Source: Nocardia puris (GTDB lineage Bacteria > Actinomycetota > Actinomycetes > Mycobacteriales > Mycobacteriaceae). From it: a stretch of 64,000 nt of DNA. The notes beneath the pieces were generated by a model. It was not told the origin of the DNA and ran no database searches. It saw only the letters and a program-made list of their open reading frames with translations. The position numbers and the translations under genes are program-made. Shown piece by piece: positions 25,715 to 32,319 of the stretch (position 1 is the stretch's first letter; every line of letters begins with the position of its first letter). Location: positions 124,001 through 188,000 of the forward strand of contig NZ_QNRE01000014.1 in assembly GCF_003315035.1 (NCBI RefSeq), in the 5' to 3' direction.

Positions 25715-27856
25715 TCAGGAATCGGAACGCTGATCGACGGTTGCGAGCGAGCGCCCGTTGTCCGTCACGCGAATGAAATTCGCGCGGGTGCAGTAGCTGA
25801 GTCGAGCCACCTTGTCCGCCACCGGGTAGTCCCCGGCGACCACGAAGCCGACGGCGGCGTTGAGCGCCTGCACGTCCAGGTTGCGCACATCCGGTTCGAC
25901 CACGACGCGCTCGGCGCCGAGTTCGAAGAACGCGGTCCGCATGATGTGCAGCATCACGTTCCCGGTGAAAGCCGGGAGCCGTCGATCGGTGCTGGCGACC
26001 AGCAGGTGCATGCCGATGTCACCCGGCTCGTGCACGTACCCGGTGCCCGGTTCGGCCAGGTCACTGGTCGCGGGGTTGTAGAGCTCGAAGAGGAACTGCG
26101 GTTCGCCTTCGAAGTACCCGATGCGCATGCCGAAGCGCGGGTCCGGATCGGCGCCCGCCTCCCGGATCAGCTCCTGGACGTCGGCCACACTGCTGTTGAG
26201 CATGCCCCAGTAGGCCGACTTCGGGTGGTTCAGCCAGCCGTGGGCCACCACGGCGTCGCGGTCGACATCCATCGGCCGGGACTCGAAGTGGTACACCGGC
26301 GCCGTCACGCTCTGCGGACCGGGCGCGGGGGTGTCCCATTCGCCCGCCACGAGCAGGTCCAGCAGGCGCACGTAGTAGTCGAACATCGACCGCGCGGTCT
26401 TGGGCGCCAGGTCGGGCGTGCGCACGCCCCAGTTGACCAGCAAACCGCCGGACACCTCGACGACCTTCGCGTCGAGCAGCATCTGCGGGGCCTGCGAGAC
26501 GATCCAGGACGGCTCTCCCAGCACCTCGGCCACCACCGGCGAGAACAGTTCGCCGAGCCCGAGCGCGCTGGTGAACACCACCGGCGACACCACCGGTTCG
26601 CCGAGTTCGCGCAGCACATCCAGGCCACCGGCGGTGCCGCGACCGGCCGCCTCGTGCATGGCGGCGCGCATCCCGCTCGCGCGCTCGGCCAGCGGCTGCT
26701 CCTCGGCGAGGTCCACGTCCACCACGATCGTGGAGGTGAAGGTGCCGACGACCTCGTCCACGTCGGGGGTCACCGCGTCGCGGTCGAACAGCGGCACCGT
26801 GAGGTGGAAGCGGCTGCTGGCCGAGAACGCGCCCACCGCCTCGGCGAACGCGGCCGCCATCGCGGCGGCGGGCGTCACGCCGCGCCGGCGGGCGCCCTCT
26901 TCCAGGCGCTGCCGGGCGTCGGCGTCGATCAGGTGGTGCAGGCGCAGGATCGCGGGCGCGGCGTCGGCGGCCGCTGCGTTCACGGGAAGTTCGGGCGGGC
27001 CGGGCAGATCGGCGATCCGGGCCTTCCACCAGGCCACATCGGCCTCGCGCGCACGGCGTTCGGCCGAGAGCGCCGGGAAGGTGACGCCCAGCTCCGGCAG
27101 GTGCTCGCCCAGGTAGAGCCGGGCCAGGTCGTCCACCAGCACGCGGTAGCTCATGGCGTCGGCGGCGGTCATGTCGACGGCCAGATGGACCCGTCCGCGA
27201 CCTTCGGGCAACAGGGTCAGCTCGGCGCGCAGCACGGCGCTGTCCTCGACCGGCAGGCTGCGGTCGGTGCCCCGCTGACGGCGCTCTTCGAGGGCCTCGG
27301 CGACCGCCGTGGGCGACTGTTCGCGCAGATCGTGCACACTCACCGCACCGGCTTCGGCGACCTGGGTGCTGTCGTGCGGCGGGCGGACGCGCAGCATCGG
27401 GTGGCGCTCCAGCAGCGCGGTCACGGCCGCGCGGAAACGCTCGGGATCGAGGGCCGGGCCGTCGAATTCGACGTAGAGGTGCGCCGCGCCGCCACCCAGA
27501 CCGTGGTCGCGGGAGCGTCCGGTCCAGTAGGCGTGCTGGGTGGTCGCGACCGGGAACGCGGCGGCCAGGTCGGCGTCGTCGAATTCGACTGCGGCGGCGT
27601 CGCTTTCGGCGATCCGGCGCTCGGCCAGCAGCGCCGCCCAGGCGGCGAGGGTCGGCGCGGCCGACAGGCGCGCCAGATCGATGTCGTAACCGAGGCTGCG
27701 CCAACGGCCCACCAGCCGCATCATGCGCAGCGAGTCCAGGCCCTGTCCGATCAGGTCGCCCTCGGGGTCCACGGCGTCGGGCGCAATCCCCAGGACCGCA
27801 CCGATGTCCGCCCGGAGATCAATCTCCGTACTCGCCTCGGGACGAGTAACCACCAT
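25715..27856 (-). CDS. Carrier - heterocyclisation (Cy) - GNAT acyltransferase fusion
   Basis: 713 residues from ATG 27856. Residues 10-80 are a carrier domain (Ser42 in GQGLDSLRMM). About 95-510 is a Cy domain (FPVATTQHAYWTGRS) with DxxxxD in HLAVDMTAADAMSYR; its C-terminal part (FTSALGLGELFSPVVAEVLGEPSWIVSQAPQ) is the same type as in the NRPS at 11978. About 517-713 is a GNAT domain of the IucB/RhbD/MbtK class: WLNHPKSAYWGM, FLFELYNPATSDL, GDIGMHLLVA, ERVVVEPDVRN. No A domain is present. MbtK-type domains acylate hydroxylamines or lysine side chains, so the GNAT part may make the hydroxamates. The second Cy may share condensation and cyclisation with the first, as the paired Cy domains of VibF do. 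First gene of its operon. Confidence 0.88.
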   Translation of the reverse strand: MVVTRPEASTEIDLRADIGAVLGIAPDAVDPEGDLIGQGLDSLRMMRLVGRWRSLGYDIDLARLSAAPTLAAWAALLAERRIAESDAAAVEFDDADLAAAFPVATTQHAYWTGRSRDHGLGGGAAHLYVEFDGPALDPERFRAAVTALLERHPMLRVRPPHDSTQVAEAGAVSVHDLREQSPTAVAEALEERRQRGTDRSLPVEDSAVLRAELTLLPEGRGRVHLAVDMTAADAMSYRVLVDDLARLYLGEHLPELGVTFPALSAERRAREADVAWWKARIADLPGPPELPVNAAAADAAPAILRLHHLIDADARQRLEEGARRRGVTPAAAMAAAFAEAVGAFSASSRFHLTVPLFDRDAVTPDVDEVVGTFTSTIVVDVDLAEEQPLAERASGMRAAMHEAAGRGTAGGLDVLRELGEPVVSPVVFTSALGLGELFSPVVAEVLGEPSWIVSQAPQMLLDAKVVEVSGGLLVNWGVRTPDLAPKTARSMFDYYVRLLDLLVAGEWDTPAPGPQSVTAPVYHFESRPMDVDRDAVVAHGWLNHPKSAYWGMLNSSVADVQELIREAGADPDPRFGMRIGYFEGEPQFLFELYNPATSDLAEPGTGYVHEPGDIGMHLLVASTDRRLPAFTGNVMLHIMRTAFFELGAERVVVEPDVRNLDVQALNAAVGFVVAGDYPVADKVARLSYCTRANFIRVTDNGRSLATVDQRSDS

Positions 27857-27891
27857 CAGAACGCCTCTCGCAGATCAGGACCATCACCTGA

Positions 27892-27923
27892 TTAGTGCAC
27901 CCTAAAAAATTAGGGTGCACTAA
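27892..27923. promoter_or_regulatory. 32-bp inverted-repeat iron-type operator of the right-hand operon
   Basis: Two perfect 14-bp arms, TTAGTGCACCCTAA and TTAGGGTGCACTAA, separated by AAAA, 35 bases upstream of the start at 27856. The right arm is identical to the element at 17197. Such symmetry suits two dimers of a DtxR-type repressor, and its position over the presumed promoter would shut the whole operon. Confidence 0.75.
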
Positions 27924-28016
27924 CTGGCCATCCGAGCATAGCCAATCGCGACTACGGGACAAGCGCGCTGCGCTGTGACAAACAACCGCCGCTCTCGAAT
28001 TGAGCCTCAGGCAAGC

Positions 28017-28030
28017 TTAGGCTACACTAA
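28017..28030. promoter_or_regulatory. Variant iron-box-like element
   Basis: TTAGGCTACACTAA followed by CC, two mismatches from the 14-mer at 17197. It lies 160 bases upstream of the fusion gene and next to an ABC transporter remnant. It may be a second control site of that operon, or the orphaned promoter of a gene since lost. Confidence 0.5.
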
Positions 28031-28117
28031 CCAGCCGGTCACCCGGGACCGCTCCGCGCGGGAATACCGGAACCGCCGAAAGGAACAACCGCCGCTCGCG
28101 CCCGGCATCCCGATCGT

Positions 28118-28262
28118 TCAGCCGGCGCTCATCGAGGTTTGCCCCGTGCCGATCCGCCACCCAGCGGCGTCGTGCCGGCGGGCCCAGAACTCGGCGAATC
28201 GGCCCGACGCGGCCAGCGGATCCCGGACCGTTCCGTCCTCCACGATGCGCCTGCCTTCCAGA
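28118..28262 (-). pseudogene. C-terminal remnant of an ABC exporter-type ATPase (possibly IrtB-like)
   Basis: Reading leftward to a TGA at 28118-28120, the frame gives EGRRIVEDGTVRDPLAASG and then RFAEFWARRHDAAGWRI. This is the end of a fused membrane-ATPase ABC transporter (D-loop/H-loop tail: LxxGRIVEDGTxxxLLAxGGRFAxFW), as in siderophore ABC systems such as IrtB. There is no ATPase core upstream; the frame runs into the end of the SnoaL-like gene. The fragment sits just before the siderophore operon, so a siderophore transporter was probably deleted here. IrtB identity is a guess from the motif and its place. Confidence 0.6.
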
Positions 28263-28265
28263 AAG

Positions 28266-28646
28266 TCAGGCGCCACCCTTGGCCAAATAGTCGGCCGGGT
28301 CGTACTGAAGGCGCAGCCGCGCGATCCGGCCGCCCTCGAAAGTGAAGAACTCGGCGAGGCGGGTCGGGCCGCCCGGCATGTGCGCGTCGTAGAGGGTCGC
28401 GGCGCCGTCGTGGGTGAGGACTTCCTGGAGCAGGTCGATCCTCTCGACGTTCGCGATGAATCCCTTCACTCCTCGCAGGAACGGCTCCACACCCGCCACC
28501 GTCCCGGCGATCGGTCCCTCGAAGACGAGGTCACCGATGAGCAACGGCGCGAGTTGCGCACCGTCGCCGTACTTTTCGATGCCGCCCGTCAGGACGTCGT
28601 AGTAGTCCCGCAACACCTCGGGTGCGTGCTCGCTGACAACAGCCAT
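28266..28646 (-). CDS. SnoaL/NTF2-like protein
   Basis: 126 residues. Alpha-plus-beta cone layout: helix EVLRDYYDVLTGGIEKYGDGAQLAPLL, strands LVFEGPIAGTVAGVEPFLRGV, VLTHDGAATLYDAHM and the last two strands AEFFTFEGGRIARLRLQYDPADYL. It matches the SnoaL-like polyketide-cyclase/nuclear transport factor 2 family, in which substrates vary widely. It is divergent from the HxlR regulator at 28737, with an inverted repeat between them, so it is probably that regulator's target. Confidence 0.8.
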   Translation of the reverse strand: MAVVSEHAPEVLRDYYDVLTGGIEKYGDGAQLAPLLIGDLVFEGPIAGTVAGVEPFLRGVKGFIANVERIDLLQEVLTHDGAATLYDAHMPGGPTRLAEFFTFEGGRIARLRLQYDPADYLAKGGA

Positions 28647-28698
28647 GACCTTCTCCTCGGATCTCGCCGTCCGGTTGATAGTTTAGAATTTAAACCTA

Positions 28699-28719
28699 TT
28701 GGTAGATTTTCTCAACCAA
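28699..28719. promoter_or_regulatory. Probable HxlR-type operator between divergent genes
   Basis: Inverted repeat TTGGTAGA-TTTTC-TCAACCAA with one mismatch in 8-bp arms, sitting directly before the TAGACT (-10) box at 28725-28730 of the HxlR gene. It is AT-rich and isolated in GC-rich DNA. Confidence 0.55.
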
Positions 28720-28736
28720 CTTGCTAGACTCGGAGG

Positions 28737-29396
28737 GTGCGTTCGTACAACCAGTACTGCTCGATGGCCCGCGCCCTGGACCTGGTCGGGGACCGGTGGA
28801 CCCTGTTGATCGTGCGGGAACTGCTCACCCAGGGCCCGTGCCGTTTCGCCGATCTGCGGCGCGGCCTGCCCGGCATCGCCAGCAATCTGCTCGCCGACCG
28901 GCTCCGCGAGATGGAGGCGACCGGTCTGCTCGTGCGCACCGAGGAACCGCCGCCGGTCGCGGCGACGCTGATCCGCCTCACCGCGCGCGGCCGGGACCTG
29001 GGCGGCGTGGTCGGCGAGCTGACCAGGTGGGGCGCGCCGCTCATGGCCACGCCGCCCGAGGACGACGAGTTCCGGGTGCACTGGTTCGCCCTGCCGCTAC
29101 GCCATTTCGCCCGCGACGGGGCCCCGGACGAACCCCCGGTCACGGTCCGGCTGGGCGATCTGTCCGACGGGTGCGATGTCCTCGCGGGCGGCGGCCGCGT
29201 CGACGTGCGCCCCTGCTCGACCGACCGGCAGCCCGACGCCACCGTTACCGCCCCGCCGCAGGTATTGATCCGGCTGTTCACCGGGCAGATCTCGGTGCGC
29301 AAGGCCCAGGCCGAAGGGCTGACGGTCAGCGGTTCCGTCGACGCGCTCGAACGCGTCCTACCCGAGAGAGGTGAACGCCGTGCCCGCCCGAGATGA
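28737..29396 (+). CDS. HxlR-family winged-helix regulator with C-terminal SCP2-like extension
   Basis: 219 residues. GTG at 28737 follows TAGACT by six bases, fitting a leaderless transcript. Residues 1-95 are an HxlR winged helix: RSYNQYCSMARALDLVGDRWTLLIVRELLTQGPCRFADLRRGLPGIASNLLADRLREMEATGLL. The Cys in QYCSMAR is the usual HxlR position and might sense redox or aldehydes. The remaining 120 residues resemble the sterol-carrier-like domain found behind many actinobacterial HxlR domains. It is divergent from the SnoaL-like gene and overlaps the TfoX-like gene by 26 bases. Confidence 0.85.
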   Translation: MRSYNQYCSMARALDLVGDRWTLLIVRELLTQGPCRFADLRRGLPGIASNLLADRLREMEATGLLVRTEEPPPVAATLIRLTARGRDLGGVVGELTRWGAPLMATPPEDDEFRVHWFALPLRHFARDGAPDEPPVTVRLGDLSDGCDVLAGGGRVDVRPCSTDRQPDATVTAPPQVLIRLFTGQISVRKAQAEGLTVSGSVDALERVLPERGERRARPR

Positions 29397-29736
29397 CGTG
29401 CCCCATGTCGATTTGCTGGACCGGATCGCCGCGGACTTCGCGGACGATCCGGAAGTCGCCACCGGCACCATGTTCCGCAGCCCCGGCCTGCGCGTCGGTG
29501 GAAAGATCTTCGCGTTCCTGGGATTCGAGGGCGAACTCATCGCCAAGCTTCCCCGCGAGCGCACGGAGGAACTGGTGGCATCCGGCGTCGCCCGTCGCGT
29601 GGTGATGGGCAAACGCACCATGCGCGAATGGATCGAGTTCCCGCCCCGCCCCGACCGCGACGCGACCCTGGCGCTCTGGCGCGATATCGCGCGCGAGGCG
29701 CATCGGTACGTGGACGAGTTGCGCCGCGCGGGGTGA
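29371..29736 (+). CDS. TfoX/Sxy N-terminal-domain-like protein
   Basis: 121 residues from a GTG at 29371 (GTG 29380 possible) overlapping the HxlR gene. The segment ATGTMFRSPGLRVGGKIFAFLGFEGELIAKLPRERTEELVASG...GKRTMREWIEF is the compact fold of the TfoX N-terminal/MmcQ-YjbR type, widespread in actinobacteria. The function is unknown. Overlap with the regulator implies joint expression. Confidence 0.7.
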   Translation: MNAVPARDDVPHVDLLDRIAADFADDPEVATGTMFRSPGLRVGGKIFAFLGFEGELIAKLPRERTEELVASGVARRVVMGKRTMREWIEFPPRPDRDATLALWRDIAREAHRYVDELRRAG

Positions 29737-29875
29737 GAGGGGGTGCGCTGCTAACCGCGAACCGCGAACCTCGAAAGAGCATTCCCCTCGTCGATTGCTT
29801 GTGCCCGAGGGGCTCTCGGCACCGGCATCGTCGCCCCGACCGGCCGACCGCATGACCGGCCGACCGCCCCGATCC

Positions 29876-30472
29876 TCAGCGGCGAGTCGTCCGAGCGCCG
29901 AGTTCACCGACGGCCATCACCACGCCGCCGATCGCGAAGACCACGAAACCGCTGGTGAAGTCCTGGTGCGAGCTCTGGGTGGAGATCGCGGCGAACCCTA
30001 TGAACCAGCCGACCGCGGCGATGAAACCGCCTACCCAGAGGCAGGCTTTGGTCCACATCGGGGCCGCGCTGAAATCGTCGGGATGCGGGGCACCGTTCGT
30101 GGTGATGGTCGTGACGGTGTTGTCGCGGCCGACATTGGTACCCGAACCGATGACGAGCTGCCCGAAGGTGTTCTGCCCCTCGATCGTGACCTGGCCGGTC
30201 AATTCGTCCAGCCGGGTGCGCAATTCGGAGATGTCACGGGCGAAATCCGGATCGTCCTCGGCCGCTTCCTCGAGCGCCGCGGCGACCCGCGCCCGCGCGC
30301 TGACGCTGTCGGTGTTGCGCGCGAGGTCGGCGACCGCCCGGCCCCCGAGCTTCGCGGTGACCAGTTCGGTGAGCGCGCCGAACGCCCGATCCAGATTCTC
30401 GTCCACCCACCGGGATCCCGCTCCCCCGAGCGCCGCCGCGAGATACCCGGCGATCGCTGCCGCGTCGAACAT
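29876..30472 (-). CDS. Membrane protein with helical N-terminal domain and Gly/Asn-rich amyloid-like motif
   Basis: 198 residues from ATG 30472 behind GGAGGT. Residues 1-90 are helical (AAIAGYLAAALGGAG...ALEEAAEDDPDFARDISELRTRLDEL), like the N-terminal region of many actinobacterial proteins of unknown function. Residues about 92-122 are a low-complexity beta motif (IEGQNTFGQLVIGSGTNVGR, then DNTVTTI) resembling bacterial amyloid-signalling (BASS/RHIM-like) motifs. Then come two membrane segments (about 138-160 and 168-190). No homologue of known function is recognised. The motif reading is inference. Confidence 0.7.
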   Translation of the reverse strand: MFDAAAIAGYLAAALGGAGSRWVDENLDRAFGALTELVTAKLGGRAVADLARNTDSVSARARVAAALEEAAEDDPDFARDISELRTRLDELTGQVTIEGQNTFGQLVIGSGTNVGRDNTVTTITTNGAPHPDDFSAAPMWTKACLWVGGFIAAVGWFIGFAAISTQSSHQDFTSGFVVFAIGGVVMAVGELGARTTRR

Positions 30473-30591
30473 GCCCACCTCCAGGGGCCGCACCGGCAAA
30501 AGATACTCCTCACATCGCGGGGACCCGCGCGCCCGTTTCAGGAACTGAGCAACGCTAATTGGTTTGGCGCCGAGGCGGATTCACCGGCGCT

Positions 30592-30704
30592 CGGCAGCGG
30601 CGTCCGAGCGATGCGGGGGCGATCACGCGCGGACGTGGCATGGTCGCCCGGCAGCGGCGGCCGAGCGGGTGCCGGCGATCACGCGCGGGCGTCGCACGGT
30701 CGCC
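30592..30704. repeat. Tandem direct repeat, two units of about 57 bp
   Basis: Units 30592-30648 and 30649-30704 abut exactly. Each begins CGGCAGCGGCG, contains GGCGATCACGCGCGG and ends GGTCGCC, with about ten differences. They lie in a 500-base interval (30473-30972) with no gene I can support. The rest of the interval is the promoter area of the divergent membrane protein and of the small ORF at 30973. Confidence 0.75.
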
Positions 30705-30972
30705 GGCCGCCGGTCCGCCCCGCGCCGGGCTGCCGTACGCGCGCGGGCGGTGGGTCCGCGTGAGATTTGCCGGGCCCAACCGCACGCGGACGTGTACTGT
30801 GGTTCTCGGCAACTCACGAAAGATTGATACCGACCGTCGCGAATTCGAGCCGCCTGCCACCCCCCGAAACCCGAACGGTACGGCCGCGTCCAGCCCGTCG
30901 AGCACCCGCTCCGGCCGTGGACGCCCCCCGCGCTCACGAACGAATGCTCTAAGGAACAAAAGGAGTATCGAG

Positions 30973-31128
30973 ATGAACGACAGTCAGCCGAGCCTTTTCA
31001 GCCACGTGCCCGCTGCCGCCGAGCAATACCCCACCCCCGCCGCGGACATCGACTTCCGCCCCACCTTCAGCAGCCCCAACCGCCCGCGCACCACGCGCGA
31101 GTCGACGGACGGGGAACTCGGCCGCTGA
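30973..31128 (+). CDS. Small disordered peptide (51 aa)
   Basis: ATG 30973 follows an excellent ribosome site (AGGAG, spaced nine bases). The peptide MNDSQPSLFSHVPAAAEQYP continues with a Pro/Ser/Thr/Arg-rich tail ending in GELGR. It has no signal peptide, membrane segment or domain. Size and composition would suit a RiPP precursor, but no modification enzyme is nearby. The good ribosome site is the main evidence that it is expressed. Confidence 0.5.
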   Translation: MNDSQPSLFSHVPAAAEQYPTPAADIDFRPTFSSPNRPRTTRESTDGELGR

Positions 31129-31189
31129 ACCCGGAGGTCGCTCCGCAGGTGAAAACCCCTGCGTAAGGACAACACCGGCGCGGTTCTCG

Positions 31190-31400
31190 TCACCTTGTTG
31201 AGTCATGCTCGCTCTCGGGCGGTTTCGGTCCGTATGCCGTGGTCAGGCCGTCGGCCAAGGAGCGATCTACGGCGTCGGCGTACCCGTCGATGAGCGCCCG
31301 AACGTCGCCGTCCGACGGGCCGCGCGCGAGCCGACCGGCAACTCGGCCACCGAACGGCGGTAATCGTCGGCCCGCTCGAGGCCGGACGCAGCCGTCGCCG
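31190..31400 (-). pseudogene. Possible frameshifted gene fragment
   Basis: Two minus-strand frames join into a plausible protein end: ADDYRRSVAELPVG in one frame, then GRLARGPSDGDVRALIDGYA, continuing to DAVDRSLADGLTTAYG, in another, ending near 31190. It looks like the helical tail of a regulator or hypothetical protein that has taken a frameshift. I cannot name the family. The rest of 31129-31640 shows no gene. Confidence 0.3.
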
Positions 31401-31639
31401 GACCGCACGTGCGCGCTTCGGCTCCGTCCGAGAGGATTTCGGTGAACCCGGATTTCGGGAATCGCCGACGATGGGTTGGCGAATTTCGATGTGCGCACGG
31501 CCGATTCGGGGGGGGCGACCAAACGAACTGGATCGCCGACTCCCCCGTGATCTCGAGAGAACATGGGTAACTCATCGGGGGCGGGCTGACCCAACCCACT
31601 TCCCTCCGAGAGACGGCAGCTCGAGTCACCCCACACCTG

Positions 31640-32208
31640 GCGCAGCCGCCTTATACGCGGAGAGGCGGGACAGCAACTCAGCGCAAGGCATCGTTGCGGC
31701 GCTTCGGGACTTCGCCGATGCGGCGGCCCCGGCCGGTGACCTCGTGCGCGTGTACTACCTGGAGTTGTACGGCGGCAAGGTCACTGCGGCGAGCAAGCAA
31801 TACACCGGCACCCGGGCGATCGGCTACCGGCTGTTCGACGTGGTCGAGCTGGCCGACTACGCATCGGTGCTGCGCCGCCTGCTCGCCGACATCTCCGCGT
31901 GGCGCGACGCCGGCGGGCAGCCGTTCCTGGACGAAACCCGCCTCGCCGCGGCCGCGGAACAGGCGGGCCTCGAACTCACGCCCCGGCTGTTCACCGTGGA
32001 CGCCGCCGACCTCCCCCGCGACGTCGCGGCGACCCACGAACTGCTGGCCGACCGCCTGCCGGTCACCCGCTGCGGCCTCGACCAGTCCGCGGGCGGCCAC
32101 CCCGAGGGCATCGTCCTGCGCACCGAGGACCGCTCGGTCATCGCCAAGGCCCGCTTCGAGGACTACGCGCGCACATTGCGCCGCAGGGAGCGCGCCACCG
32201 CACGCTGA
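31640..32208 (+). pseudogene. N-terminally truncated RNA-ligase-family (Rnl2-like) gene
   Basis: The frame ending at 32208 gives LVRVYYLELYGGKVTAASKQ, then YTGTRAIGYRLFDVVELADY, and near its end EGIVLRTEDRSVIAKARFEDYARTL. These match the ligase strands (motif III-like YGE/GG, FDV, motif IV EGIVLR and motif V K in AKARF). The N-terminal third with the adenylated Lys (KxDG) is missing. Before about 31640 the frame is unrelated low-complexity sequence with no ribosome site. The remaining part cannot be active on its own. Confidence 0.65.
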
Positions 32209-32319
32209 GGGTGCCGACGCGGCACTTCCCACCCAACCCGAAACGGCCCGGACCATGCAGGTCCGGGCCGTTTCCTTGCTCGGCTCGGCGGCGTCACGAT
32301 CCCGAGCCGGGTCCTGAGG

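Noticed and set aside
23939..27895. A 1318-codon plus-strand open frame
   Set aside because: It is antisense to the NIS synthetase and the carrier-Cy-GNAT fusion, both of which have full domain motifs. Its translation is His/Arg/Gly-rich low complexity, typical of GC-rich shadow frames.
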